64,000 bases of DNA from assembly GCF_051014445.1 (NCBI RefSeq), contig NC_135141.1:11346001-11410000 (forward strand), in the 5' to 3' direction. This stretch comes from Colletes latitarsis (taxonomy: Eukaryota > Arthropoda > Insecta > Hymenoptera > Colletidae). The translations under genes and the position numbers were made by a program. The notes under the pieces are model-generated. The model searched no databases. It was not told the origin of the DNA and saw only the letters and a list, made by a program, of their open reading frames with translations. This document shows positions 35,092 to 47,786 of this stretch, one piece after another. Positions within the stretch are counted from its first letter, which is position 1, and each line of letters starts with the position of its first letter.

Positions 35092-37429
35092 GTGTTATCC
35101 TCTAAAATATTGATCTAATCCAAGTTTAATTGACAATTTCAGTGTGATACCACATTACTACGTGATCCAAACCAGAAAATCCCAGGATCTGGCCAACGGG
35201 TATGCGAAAGATGCGACAGTATGACACAGATGAGGGCAAATCCCAGACACAAACCAGACCTAACCGGTGTTATCCGCTAAAATATAGATCGAAACCAGGT
35301 TTAATTGACTGCTGCAGTGTTGTATCACATTACTACATGATCCATACCAGAAAAAGCCCAGTATCTGGCCAACAGGTATGCGAAAGATGCGAAAGTATGA
35401 GCCAGATGAGGGCAAATCCCAGACATAACCCAGACCTAACCGGTGTTATTCTCTAAAATATAGATCGAGTCCTGGTTTAGTGGACTGTTTCAGTGTGGTA
35501 CCACATCCCTACGTGATACAAACCAGAAAAAGCCCAGGAACTGGCCAACAGGTATGCGAAAGATGCGGTAGTATGTGCCAGATGATGGCAAATCCCAGAC
35601 ATAACCCTGGCCTAACCGGTGTTTTCCTCTAAAATATTATCCGAACCCAGGTTTCATTGACCGTTTCAGTGTGGCAGCACATTACTACGTCATCCAAACC
35701 AGAAAAAACCCGGGATCTGGCCAACAGGTATGCGAATGATGAGAAAGTATGAGCCAGATGAGGGCAAATCCCAGACATAACCCAGACCCAACCGGTGTTA
35801 TCCTCTAGAATATACATCGAAACCAGGTTTAATTGAATGTTTCAGTGTTGTACCACATTGCTACGTGATACAAACCAGAAATAAGCCAGGATCTGGCTAA
35901 CAGGTATGCGAAAAAAGCGAATGTATGAGCCAGATGGGGGCAAATCCCAGACTTAACCCTGATCTAACCGGTGTTATCCTCTAAAATATAAATCGAAACC
36001 GGTTTAATTGACAGTTTCAGTGTGGTTCCACATTACTACGTGATCCAAACCAGAAAACCCCAGGAACTGGCCAACAGGTATGCGAAAGATGCGGTAGTAT
36101 GTGCCAGATGGTGGCAAATCCCAGACGTAACCCTGGCCTAACCGGTGTTATCCTCTAAAATATAAATCGAAAACAGGTTGAATTGACTGTTTCAGTGTGG
36201 TACCACATTACTGCGTGATCCAAACCAGAAATAGCCCAGGATCTGGCCAACAGGTATGCGAATGATTCGAAGGTATGAGTCAGATGAGGGCAAATCCCAG
36301 ACATAACCCTGACCTAACCGGTTTTATCCTCTAAAATATAAATCGGAACCAGGTTTAATTGACTGTTTCAGTGTGGTACCACATTACTACATGATCCAAA
36401 CCAGAAAACCCCAGGATCTGGCCAACGGGTATGCGAGAGATGCGACAGTATGAGCCAGATGAGGGCAAATCCCAGACAGAAACGAGTGCCAACAGGTGTT
36501 ATCCTCTAAAATATACATCGAAACCAGGTTTAGTTGACTGTTTCAGGGTTATGCAAACCAGAAAAAGCCCAGGATCTGGCCAACAGGTATGCGAAAGATG
36601 CGAAAGTATGAGCCAGATGAGGGCAAATCCCAGACAGAAACGAGTGCCAACAGGTGTTATCCTCTAAAATATACATCGAAACCAGGTTTAGTTGACTGTT
36701 TCAGGGTTATCCAAACCAGAAAAAGCCCAGGATCTGGCCAACAGGTATGCGAAAGATGCGAAAGTATGAGCCAAATGCGGACAAATCCCAGACATAACCC
36801 AAGCCTAAGCGGTGTTATCCTCTAAAATATAGATCGAATACAGGTTTAGTGGACTGTATCAGTGTGGTACCACATTACTGCGTGACCCAAACCAGAAATA
36901 GCCCAGGATCTGGCCAACAGGTATGCGAAAAAAGCGAATGTATGAGCCAGATGAGGGCAAATCCCAGACATAACCCTGACCTAACCGGTTTTATCCTCTA
37001 AAATATAAATCGGAACCAGGTTTAATTGACTGTTTCAGTGTGGTACCACATTACTACATGATCCAAACCAGAAAACCCCAGGATCTGGCCAACGGGTATG
37101 CGAAAGATGCGACAGTATGACACAGATGAGGGCAAATCCCAGACACAAACCAGACCTAACCGGTGTTATCCGCTAAAATATAGATCGAAACCAGGTTTAA
37201 TTGACTGTTGCAGTGTTGTATCACATTACTACATGATCCATACCAGAAAAAGCCCAGTATCTGGCCAACAGGTATGCGAAAGATGCGAAAGTATGAGCCA
37301 GATGAGGGCAAATCCCAGACATAACCCAGACCTAACCGGTGTTATTCTCTAAAATATAGATCGAGTCCTGGTTTAGTGGACTGTTTCAGTGTGGTACCAC
37401 ATTCCTACGTGATACAAACCAGAAATAAG
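35092..37429 (+). repeat. Mosaic segment with a 1,896-bp spaced duplication
   Basis: A block at about 35165-35530 (with GACAGTATGACACAGATG and TGCAGTGTTGTATCACATT) recurs at about 37061-37426, 1,896 bp later, fitting about 9 long and 2 short monomers. Between them are a monomer with AAAATATTATCCGAACCC (35630), a GGAACTGG variant of the usual GGATCTGG (35538, 36064), and the paired short monomers. The 35202 and 37098 blocks are relatives of 17444 and 22652. Confidence 0.78.
36431..36746 (+). repeat. Two consecutive 158-bp short monomers
   Basis: Monomer starts at 36431, 36589 and 36747 are each 158 bp apart. In the 6,597-bp unit short monomers are always isolated, so a tandem pair marks local amplification of the short form. 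The pair recurs at 40780/40938/41096 and 48247/48405/48563. Confidence 0.9.
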
Positions 37430-38160
37430 CCAGGACCTGGGTAACAAGTATGCGAAAGATGCGATTTTATGAGCCTGATGAGGGCCAATCCCAGATATAA
37501 CCCTGACCTAACCGGTGTTATCCTCTAAAATATTGAACCAATCCAAGTTTAACTGACTGTTTGAGTGTGGCACCACATTACTACGTGATCCAAGCTAAAA
37601 AGAGCCCAGGTTCTGTCCAACAGGTATGCGAAAGATGCAATAGTATGAGCCAGATGAGGGCAAATCCCAGACATAACCCTGACCTAACCGGTGTTATCCA
37701 GTAAAATATACATCGAAACCAGGTTTAATTGACTGCTTCAGTGTGGTACGACATTACTGCCTGATCCAAACCAGAAGAAAACACAGGATCTGGCCTACAT
37801 GTATGCGATTAATGCTAAAGTATGAGCCAGATGATTGCAAGTACCAGACCTAACACAAACCTAACCGTTGTTATCCGCTAAAATATTGTTCGAATCCAGG
37901 TTGAATTGACTGTTTCAGTGTGGTACCACATTACTACGTGATCCAAACCAGTAAAACCCTAGGATCTGGCCAACAAGTATGCGATAAATGCGAAAGTATG
38001 AGCCAGATGATTGCAAATACCAGACCTACCACAAACCTAACCGGTGTTATCCTCTAAAATATAGATCGCATCCAGATTTAGTGGACTGTATCAGTGTGGT
38101 ACCACATTTGTACGTGATACATACAAGAAATAAGGCATGATCTGGCTAACAAGTATGCGA
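37430..38160 (+). repeat. Divergent monomers
   Basis: This stretch carries many private changes: GCGATTTTATGAGCC near 37459, GGGCCAATCCCAGATATAAC, TTTAACTGACTGTTTGAG near 37548, GTGGCACCACA, CCAAGCTAAAAAGAGCCC near 37590, GGTTCTGTCC and TTAATGCTAAAGTATG near 37809. Length and landmark order are retained, so it is still satellite, but older or less homogenised than its flanks. Confidence 0.8.
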
Positions 38161-40127
38161 AAGATGGGATAGTATAAGCCTGATGAGGGCAAATCCCAGA
38201 CATAACCCTGACCTAACCGGTGTTATCCTCTAAAATATACATCGAAACCAGGTTTAATTGACTGTTTCTGAGAGGTACGACATTACTACGTGATCCAAAC
38301 CAGAAATAGCCCAGGATCTGGCCAACAGGTATGCGAAAGATGCGATAGTTTGAGCCAGATGAGGGCAAATCCCAGACATAAGCCAGACCTAACCTGTGTT
38401 ATCCGCTAAAATATAGATCGAAACCAGGTTTAATTGACTGTTTCAGGGTTATCCAAACCAGAAAAAGCCCAGGGTCTGGCCAACAGATATGCGAATGATG
38501 CGATAGTATGAGCCAGATGAGGGCAAACCCCAGGCATAAGCCAGACCTAACCGGTGTTATCCTCTAAAATATTGATCCAATCCAAGTTTAATTGACTGTT
38601 TCAGTGTCGTACCACATTACTGCGTGATCCAAACCAGAAATAGCCCAGGATCTGGCCAACAGGTATGCGAAAGATGCGAAAGTATGAGCCAGATGAGGGC
38701 AAATCCCAGACATAACCCAGACCCAACCGGTGTTATCCTCTAAAATATAGATCGAGTCCTGGTTTAGTGGACTGTTTCAGTGTGGTACCACATTCCTACG
38801 TGATACAAACCAGAAAAAGCCCAGGATCTGGCCAACAGATATGCGAATGATGCGATAGTATGAGCCAGATGAGGGCAAATCCCAGACATAACCCAGACCC
38901 AACCGGTGTTATCCTCTAAAATATACATCGAAACCAGCTTTAATTGAATGTTTCAGTGTTCTACCACATTGCTACGTGATACAAACCGGAAATACGCCAG
39001 GATCTGTCTAACAGGTATGCGAAAAAAGCGAATGTATGAGCCAGATGAGGGCAAATCCCAGACATAAGCCAGACCTAACCGCTGCTATCCTGTAAAATAT
39101 AAATCGAACCTAGGTTTATTTTTTTGTTTCAGTGTGGTACAACATTTACTACGTGATCCAAACTGGAATAAGCCCAGGATCGGGCCAACAAGTATGCGAA
39201 AAATGCGAAGTTGTGAGTTAGATAACGGCAAATCCCAGACATAACCCAGACCTAAGCGGTGTTATCCTCTAAAATATAGATCGAATCCAGGTTTAATGGA
39301 CTGTTTCAGTGTGGTACCACATTTCTACGTGATACAAACCGGAAATAACCCATGATCTGGCTAACAAGTATGCGAAAAAAGCGAATGTATGAGCCAGATG
39401 AGGGCAAATCCCAGACATAACCCTGGCCTAACCGGTGTTATCTTCTAAAATATAAATCGAAAACAGGTTGAATTGACTGTTTCAGTGTGGCACCACATTA
39501 CTGCGTGATCCAAACCAGAAATAGCCCAGGATCTGGCCAACAGGTATGCGAAAGATGCGAAAGTATGAACTAGTTGAGGGCAAATCCCAGACATAAGCCA
39601 GACCTAACCGGTGCTATCCTCTAAAATATAAATCGAACCTAGGTTTAATTTTCTGTTTCAGTGTGGTACAACATTTACTACGTGATCCAAACTAGAATAA
39701 GCCCAGGATCGGGCCAACAAGTATGCGAAAAATGCGAAGTTGTGAGCTAGATAAGGGCAAATCCCAGACATAACGCAGACCTAAGCGGTGTTATCCTCTA
39801 AAATATAGATCGAATCCAGGTTTAATGGACTGTTTCAGTGTGGCACCACATTTCTACGTGATACAAACCGGAAAAAACCCACGATCTGGCCAACAGGTTT
39901 GCGAAAGATCCGGTAGTATGAGCCAGATGATGGCAAATCCCAGACATAACCCTGACCTAACCGGTGTTATCCTCTAAAATGTAGTTCGAAACCAGGTTTA
40001 ATTGACTGTTTCAGTGTGGTACCACATTACTGCCTGATCCAAACCAGAGGAAAACCCAGGTTCTGGCGAACAAGTTTGCGATAAATGCGAAAGTATGAGC
40101 CAGATGAGGACAAATGCCAGACATACG
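38161..40127 (+). repeat. Mosaic of subtypes known from elsewhere in the window
   Basis: Pieces can be traced by signature. 38431-38600 resembles 6105-6260. 39083-39400 resembles 33861-34180 (offset about 5,222), with the private run TTTATTTTTTTG near 39115. 39610-39880 resembles 1527-1790. 39950-40100 resembles 2235-2385. The CTAGGTTT-type monomer is present twice about 529 bp apart, i.e. three monomers. Nothing here is non-satellite. Confidence 0.75.
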
Positions 40128-40423
40128 CCAGTCCTAACCGGTGTTATACTCTAGAATATTGATCCAATCCAAGTTTAATTGGCTGTTTCAGTGTCGTATC
40201 ATTTTAGTACCTGATCCAAACCAGAAAAACCCCAGGATCTGGTCAACAGGTATGCGAAAGATGCGAAAGTATGAGCCAGATGAGGGCAAATCCCAGACAG
40301 AAACGAGTGCCAACAGGTGTTTTCCTCTAAAATATTATCCGAATCCAGGTTTCATTGACTGTTTCAGTGTGGTACGACATTACTGCGTGATCCAAACCAG
40401 AAGAAAGCCCAGGATCTGGCCAA
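40128..40423 (+). repeat. Third copy of the left-edge sequence (matches 110-405)
   Basis: GTGTTATACTCTAGAATATTGATCC, GTGTCGTATCATTTTAGTACC and the GAAACGAGTGCCAACAGGTG tract follow the order of 122-415 at offset about 40,018, as does 23566-23860. It departs at about 40430, where the next monomer is the GATGCGGTAGTATGTGCC type. It links the mosaic half to the start of the super-repeat. Confidence 0.82.
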
Positions 40424-40549
40424 CAGGTATGCGAAAGATGCGGTAGTATGTGCCAGATGATGGCAAATCCCAGACATAACCCTGGCCTAACCGGTGTTAT
40501 CCTCTAAAATATAAATCGAAAACAGGTTGAATTGACTGTTTCAGTGTGG

Positions 40550-41770
40550 CACCACATTACTGCGTGATCCAAACCAGAAATAGCCCAGGATCTGGCCAAC
40601 AGGTATGCGAATGATTCGAAGGTATGAGTCAGATGAGGGCAAATCCCAGACATAACCCTGACCTAACCGGTTTTATCCTCTAAAATATAAATCGGAACCA
40701 GGTTTAATTGACTGTTTCAGTGTGGTACCACATTACTACATGATCCAAACCAGAAAACCCCAGGATCTGGCCAACGGGTATGCGAAAGATGCGACAGTAT
40801 GAGCCAGATGAGGGCAAATCCCAGACAGAAACGAGTGCCAACAGGTGTTATCCTCTAAAATATACATCGAAACCAGGTTTAGTTGACTGTTTCAGGGTTA
40901 TCCAAACCAGAAAAAGCCCAGGATCTGGCCAACAGGTATGCGAAAGATGCGAAAGTATGAGCCAGATGAGGGCAAATCCCAGACAGAAACGAGTGCCAAC
41001 AGGTGTTATCCTCTAAAATATACATCGAAACCAGGTTTAGTTGACTGTTTCAGGGTTATCCAAACCAGAAAAAGCCCAGGATCTGGCCAACAGGTATGCG
41101 AAAGATGCGAAAGTATGAGCCAGATGAGGGCAAATCCCAGACAGAAACGAGTGCCAACAGGTGTTATCCTCTAAAATATAGATCGAATACAGGTTTAGTG
41201 GACTGTTTCAGTGTGGTACCACATTACTACGTGATCCAAACCAGAAAACCCCAGGATCTGGCCAACAGGTATGCGAAAGATGCGATAGTATGAGCCAGAT
41301 GATGGCAAATCCAAGACATAACCCAGACCTAACCGGTTTTATCCTCTAAAATATAAATCGAAACCGGGTTTAATTGACTGTCTCAGTGTGGTACCACATT
41401 ACTGCGTGACCCAAACCAGAAATAGCCCAGGATCTGGCCAACAGGTATACGAAAGATGCGATATTATGAGCCAGATGATGGCAAATCCCAGACATAACCC
41501 TGACCTAACCGGTGTTATCCTCAAAAATGTAGTTCGAAACCAGGTTTAATTGACTGCTTCAGTGTGGTACCACATTACTGCCTGATCCAAACCAGAGGAA
41601 AACCCAGGATCTGGCGAACAAGTTTGCGATAAATTCGAAAGTATGTGCCAGATGAGGGCAAATCCCAGACTTAACCCTGATCTAACCGGTGTTATCCTCT
41701 AAAATATACATCGAAACCAGGTTTAATTGAATGTTTCAGTGTTGTACCACACTGCTACGTGATACAAACC
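40550..41770 (+). repeat. Block with paired short monomers, copy 1 (offset 7,467)
   Basis: This block matches 48017-49237. It contains the consecutive short monomers at 40780, 40938, and then a long one from 41096. The GAAACGAGTGCCAACAGG tract occurs three times in succession. The copy ends around 41770, where GATACAAACCAGAAATAGCCC differs from GATACAAACCACAAATAAGCC at 49237. Confidence 0.86.
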
Positions 41771-42599
41771 AGAAATAGCCCAGGATCTGGTCAACAGGTA
41801 TGCGAAAGATGCGAAAGTATGAGCCAGATGAGGGCAAATCCCAGACAGAAACGAGTACCAACAGGTGTTTTCCTCTAAAATATTATCCGAACCCAGGTTT
41901 CATTGACTGTTTCAGTGTGGTAGCACATTACTACGTCATCCAAACCAGAAAAAGCCCAGGATCAGGCTAACATGTATGCGAAAGATGCGATAGTATGAGC
42001 CTGATGAGGGCAAATGCCAGACATAACCCTGATCTAACCGGTGATATCCTCTAAAACATAAATCGAGACCAGGTTTAATTGACTATTTCAGTGTGGTACC
42101 ACACTACTGCGTGATCCCAACCAGAAATAGCCCAGGATCTGGCCAACAGGTATGCGAAAAATGCGAAATTGTGAGCCAGATAAGTGCAAATCCCAGACAT
42201 AACCCTGACCTAACCGGTTTTATCCTCTAAAATATAAATCGAAACCAGGTTTAATTGACAGTTTCAGTGTGGTACCTCATTACTACGTGATCCAAACCAG
42301 AAAACCCCAGGATCTAGCCAACGGGTATGCGAAAGATGCGACAGTATGGGACAGATGAGGGCAAATCCCAGAAACAAACCAGACCTAACCGGTGTTATTC
42401 TCTAAAATATAGATCGAGTCCTGGTTTAGTGGACTGTTTCAGTGTGGTACCACATTCCTACGTGATACAAACCAGAAATAAGCCAGGATCTGGCTAACAA
42501 GTATGCGAAAAAAGCGAATGTATGAGCCAGATGAGGGCAAATCCCAGACATAACCGAGACCTAACCGGTGTTATCCTCTAAAATATAGATCGAATCCAG
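41771..42599 (+). repeat. Connecting monomers before the 1,211-bp repeats
   Basis: About five monomers. 41779-41960 resembles 45961-46140 and 49961-50130 (GAAACGAGTACCAACAGGTG, AAAATATTATCCGAACCC). 42230-42480 resembles 47450-47700 (GGTACCTCATTACTACG, GACAGTATGGGACAG). GTGATATCCTCTAAAACATAAATCG near 42042 is a signature shared with 46220, 53160, 55600 and 59610. Confidence 0.75.
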
Positions 42600-45405
42600 G
42601 TTTAATTGACTGTTTCAGTGTCGTACCACATTACTGCGTGATCCAAACCAGAAATAGCCCAGGATCTGGCCAACAGGTATGCGAAAGATGCGAAAGTATG
42701 AGCCAGATGAGGGCAAATCCCAGACATAACCCAGACCCAACCGGTGTTATCCTCTAAAATATACATCGATACCAGGTTTAATTGAATGTTTCAGTGTTGT
42801 AGCACATTGCTACGTGATACAAACCAGAAATAAGCCAGGATCTGGCTAACAGGTATGCGAAAGGCGAATGTATGAGCCAGATGGGGGCAAATCCCAGACA
42901 TAACCCTGATCTAACCGGCGTCATCCTCTAATATATAAATCGAAACCGGTTTAATTGACAGTTTCAGTGTGGTACCACATTCCTACGTGATACAAACCAG
43001 AAATAAGCGAGGATCTGGCTAACAAGTATGCGAAAAAAGCGAATGTATGAGCCAGATGAGGGCAAATCCCAGACATAACCGAGACCTAACCGGTGTTATC
43101 CTCTAAAATATAGATCGAATCCAGGTTTAGTGGACTGTTTCAGTGTGGTACCACATTTCTACATGATCCAAACCAGAAAAAACCCAGGATCTGGCTAACA
43201 AGTATGCGAAAGATGGGATAGTATAAGCCTGATGAGGGCAAATCCCAGACATAACCCTGACCTAACCGGTGTTATCCTCTAAAATATACATCGAAACCAG
43301 GTTTAATTGACTGTTTTTGAGAGGTACGACATCACTACGTGATCCAAACCAGAGGAAAACCCAAGATCTGGCGAACAAGTTTGCGATAAATGGGAAAGTA
43401 TGAGCCAGATGAGGGCAAATCCCAGACATAAGCCAGACCTAACCGGTGTTATTCTCTAAAATATAGATCGAGTCCTGGTTTAGTGGACTGTTTCAGTGTG
43501 GTACCACATTCCTACGTGATACAAACCAGAAAAAGCCCAGGATCTGGCCAACAGATATGCGAATGATGCGATAGTATGAGCCAGATGAGGGCAAATCCCA
43601 GACATAACCCAGACCCAACCGGTGTTATCCTCTAAAATATACATCGTAACCAGATTTAATTGACTGTTTCAGGGTTATCCAAACCAGAAAAAGCCCAGGA
43701 TCTGGCCAACAGATATGCGAATGATGCGATAGTATGAGCCAGATGAGGGAAACCCCAGACATAAGCCAGACCTAACCGGTGTTATCCCCTAAAATATTGA
43801 TCCAATCCAAGTTTAATTGACTGTTTCAGTGTCGTACCACATTACTGCGTGATCCAAACCAGAAATAGCCCAGGATCTGGCCAACAGGTATGCGAAAGAT
43901 GCGAAAGTATGAGCCAGATGAGGGCAAATCCCAGACATAACCCAGACCCAACCGGTGTTATCCTCTAAAATATACATCGATACCAGGTTTAATTGAATTG
44001 TTCAGTGTTGTAGCACATTGCTACGTGATACAAACCAGAAATAAGCCAGGATCTGGCTAACAGGTATGCGAAAGGCGAATGTATGAGCCAGATGGGGGCA
44101 AATCCCAGACATAACCCTGATCTAACCGGCGTTATCCTCTAATATATAAATCGAAACCGGTTTAATTGACAGTTTCAGTGTGGTACCACATTCCTACGTG
44201 ATACAAACCAGAAATAAGCCAGGATCTGGCTAACAAGTATGCGAAAAAAGCGAATGTATGAGCCAGATGAGGGCAAATCCCAGACATAACCGAGACCTAA
44301 CCGGTGTTATCCTCTAAAATATAGATCGAATCCAGGTTTAGTGGACTGTTTCAGTGTGGTACCACATTTCTACATGATCCAAACCAGAAAAAACCCAGGA
44401 TCTGGCTAACAAGTATGCGAAAGATGGGATAGTATAAGCCTGATGAGGGCAAATCCCAGACATAACCCTGACCTAACCGGTGTTATCCTCTAAAATATAC
44501 ATCGAAACCAGGTTTAATTGACTGTTTTTGAGAGGTACGACATCACTACGTGATCCAAACCAGAGGAAAACCCAAGATCTGGCGAACAAGTTTGCGATAA
44601 ATGGGAAAGTATGAGCCAGATGAGGGCAAATCCCAGACATAAGCCAGACCTAACCGGTGTTATTCTCTAAAATATAGATCGAGTCCTGGTTTAGTGGACT
44701 GTTTCAGTGTGGTACCACATTCCTACGTGATACAAACCAGAAAAAGCCCAGGATCTGGCCAACAGATATGCGAATGATGCGATAGTATGAGCCAGATGAG
44801 GGCAAATCCCAGACATAACCCAGACCCAACCGGTGTTATCCTCTAAAATATACATCGTAACCAGATTTAATTGACTGTTTCAGGGTTATCCAAACCAGAA
44901 AAAGCCCAGGATCTGGCCAACAGATATGCGAATGATGCGATAGTATGAGCCAGATGAGGGAAACCCCAGACATAAGCCAGACCTAACCGGTGTCATCCCC
45001 TAAAATATTGATCCAATCCAAGTTTAATTGACTGTTTCAGTGTCGTACCACATTACTGCGTGATCCAAACCAGAAATAGCCCAGGATCTGGCCAACAGGT
45101 ATGCGAAAGATGCGAAAGTATGAGCCAGATGAGGGGAAATCCCAGACATAACCCAGACCCAACCGGTGTTATCCTCTAAAATATACATCGATACCAGGTT
45201 TAATTGAATGTTTCAGTGTTGTAGCACATTGCTACGTGATACAAACCAGAAATAAGCCAGGATCTGGCTAACAGGTATGCGAAAGGCGAATGTATGAGCC
45301 AGATGGGGGCAAATCCCAGACATAACCCTGATCTAACCGGCGTTATCCTCTAATATATAAATCGAAACCGGTTTAATTGACAGTTTCAGTGTGGTACCAC
45401 ATTAC
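42600..45405 (+). repeat. 1,211-bp higher-order repeat, 2.3 tandem copies (7 monomers each)
   Basis: The signature GCGAAAGGCGAATG recurs at 42857, 44068 and 45279, exactly 1,211 bp apart. Each unit fits six long monomers and one short one (CAGGGTTATCC near 43671 and 44882). Unit 1 is about 42600-43810, unit 2 about 43811-45021, and a partial unit runs to about 45405. Private marks separate units: GAATTGTTCAG near 43995 in unit 2 against GAATGTTTCAG near 42785 in unit 1, and GGTGTCATCCCC near 44990. Confidence 0.9.
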
Positions 45406-46905
45406 TACGTGATCCAAACCAGAAAACCCCAGGATCTGGCCAACAGGTATGCGAAAGATGCGGTAGTATGTGCCAGATGATGGCAAATCCCAGACATAAC
45501 CCTGGCCTAACCGGTGTTATCCTCTAAAATATAAATCGAAAACAGGTTGAATTGACAGTTTCAGTGTGGTACCACATTACTGCGTGATTCAAACCAGAAA
45601 TAGCCCAGGATCTGGCCAACAGGTATGCGAATGATTCGAAGGTATGAGTCAGATGAGGGCAAATCCCAGACATAACCCAGACCTAACCGGTGTTTTCCTC
45701 TAAAATATTATCCGAATCCAGGTTTCATTGACTGTTTCAGTGTGGAACGACATTACTGCGTGATCCAAACCAGAAGAAAACCCAGGATCTGGCCAACAAG
45801 TATGTGATAAATGCGAAGGTATGAGCCAGATAATTGCAAATACCAGACCTAACACAAACCTAACCGGTGTTATCCTCTAAGATATACATCGACACCAGGT
45901 TTAATTGACTGTTTCAGTGTGGTATCACATTAGTACGTGATCTAAACCAGAAAAAGCCCAGGATCTGGTCAACAGGTATGCGAAAGATGCGAAAGTATGA
46001 GCCAGATGAGGGCAAATCCCAGACAGAAACGAGTACCAACAGGTGTTTTCCTCTAAAATATTATCCGAACCCAGGTTTCATTGACTGTTTCAGTGTGGTA
46101 GCACATTACTACGTCATCCAAACCAGAAAAAGCCCAGGATCAGGCTAACAAGTATGCGAAAGATGCGATAGTATGAGCCTGATGAGGGCAAATGCCAGAC
46201 ATAACCCTGATCTAACCGGCGATATCCTCTAAAACATAAATCGAAACCAGGTTTAATTGACTATTTCAGTGTGGTACCACACTACTGCGTGATCCAAACC
46301 AGAAAACCCCAGGATCTGGCCAACAGGTATGCGAAGGATGCGATAGTATGAGCCAGATGATGGCAAATCCCAGACATATACCAGACCCAACAGGTGTTAT
46401 CCTCTAAAATATACATCGAAACCAGGTTTAGTTGACTGCTTCAGGGTTACCCAAACCAGAAAAAGCCCAGGATCTGGCCAACAGGTATGCGAAAGATGCG
46501 AAAGTATGAGCCAAATGAGGACAAATCCCAGACATAACCCAATCCTAAGCGGTGTTATCCTCTAAAATATAGATCGAATACAGGTTTAATTGACAGTTTC
46601 AGTGTTGTACCACATTACTACGTGATCCAAACCAGAAAACCCCAGGATCTGGCCAACAGGTATGCGAAAGATGCGATAGTATGAGCCAGATGATGGCAAA
46701 TCCCAGACATTACCCTGACCTAACCGGTCTGATGCTCTAAAATATAAATCGAAACCAGGTTTAATTGACAGTTTCAGTGTGGTACCACATTACTACATGA
46801 TCCAAACCAGAAAACCCCAGGATCTGGCCAACGGGTATGCGAAAGATGCGACAGTATGGGACAGATGAGGGCAAATCCCAGAAACAAACCAGACCTAACC
46901 GGTGT
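43201..46905 (+). repeat. 3.7-kb segment duplicated at 50143-53847 (offset 6,942)
   Basis: The segment spans the second half of 1,211-bp unit 1, all of unit 2, the partial unit and the following monomers. Unit 2 private marks (GAATTGTTCAG, GGTGTCATCCCC) appear at the expected positions in the copy (about 50937 and 51932). The 1,211-bp repeat therefore existed before this larger duplication. The right end, near 46905, is where GTTATCCTC in this copy corresponds to GTTATTCTC at 53847. Confidence 0.88.
45406..46142 (+). repeat. Block also found at 49398-50134 (offset 3,992)
   Basis: The rare variants GTGTGGAACGACATT near 45740 and AGTATGTGATAAATGCG near 45801 recur at 49732 and 49793. The block also recurs at offset 6,942 (52682) and 9,383 (55123), and near 59131. 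CGACACCAGG near 45891 is CGAAACCAGG in the 49398 copy. Confidence 0.85.
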
Positions 46906-47786
46906 TATCCTCTAAAATATAAATCGAAACCAGGTTTAATTGACTGTTTCAGTGTGATACGACATTACTGCGTGATCCAAACCAGAAGAAAACCCAGGAT
47001 CTGGCCAACAAGTATGCGATTAATGCGAAAGTATGAGCCAGATGATTGCACATACCAGACCTAACACAAACCTAACCGGTGTTAGCCTCTAAAATATAGA
47101 TCGAAACCAGATTTAATTTTCTGTTTCAGTGTGGTACCACATTTACTACGTGATCCAAACTAGAAAAAGCCCAGGATCTGGCCAACAAGTATGCGAAAAA
47201 TGCGAAATAGTGAGCCAGATAAGTGCAAATCCCAGACATAACCAAGACCTAACCGGTGCTATCCTCCAGAATATACATCGAAACCAGATTTACTTTTCTG
47301 TTTCAGTGTTGTACCACATTTACTACGTGATCCAAACTAGAAAAAGCCCAGGATCTGGCCAACAGGTATGCGAAAAATGCAAAATTGTGAGCCAGATAAG
47401 TGCAAATCCCAGACATAACCCTGACCTAACCGGTTTTATCCTCTAAAATATAAATCGAAACCAGGTTTAATTGACAGTTTCAGTGTGGTACCTCATTACT
47501 ACGTGATCCAAACCAGAAATCCCCAGGATCTGGCCAACGGGTATGCGAAAGATGCGACAGTATGGGACAGATGAGGGCAAATCCCAGAAACAAACCAGAC
47601 CTAACCGGTGTTATTCTCTAAAATATAGATCGAGTCCTGGTTTTGTGGACTGTTTCAGTGTGGTACCACATTCCTACGTGATACAAACCAGAAATAAGCC
47701 AGGATCTGGCTAACAAGTATGCGAAAAAAGCGAATGTATGAGCCAGATGAGGGCAAATCCCAGACATAACCGAGACCTAACCGGTG
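46143..47786 (+). repeat. Segment with GGTCTGATGCTC and TTTACTACG signatures
   Basis: Unusual features are ACCGGTCTGATGCTCTAAAA near 46725 (normally GTTATCCTC), a GTTAGCCTCTAAAA monomer near 47080, and two successive monomers with CACATTTACTACG and AAGTGCAAATCC (47129-47440). The segment recurs at 55526-57169 at offset 9,383 as part of a longer match starting near 45060. Confidence 0.82.

Noticed and set aside
39100..39130. Poly-T run as a Pol III terminator or poly-A tail of a retroelement
   Set aside because: TTTATTTTTTTG is a small expansion of the TTTAATTTTTTG variant in that monomer subtype. There is no target-site duplication or adjoining element.
47129..47446. 105-codon open frame with an internally duplicated peptide, recurring at 56512 and 60346
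   Set aside because: The internal duplication is just two consecutive monomers, and the recurrence follows the 9,383- and 3,834-bp duplications of the DNA. No gene-like features surround it.
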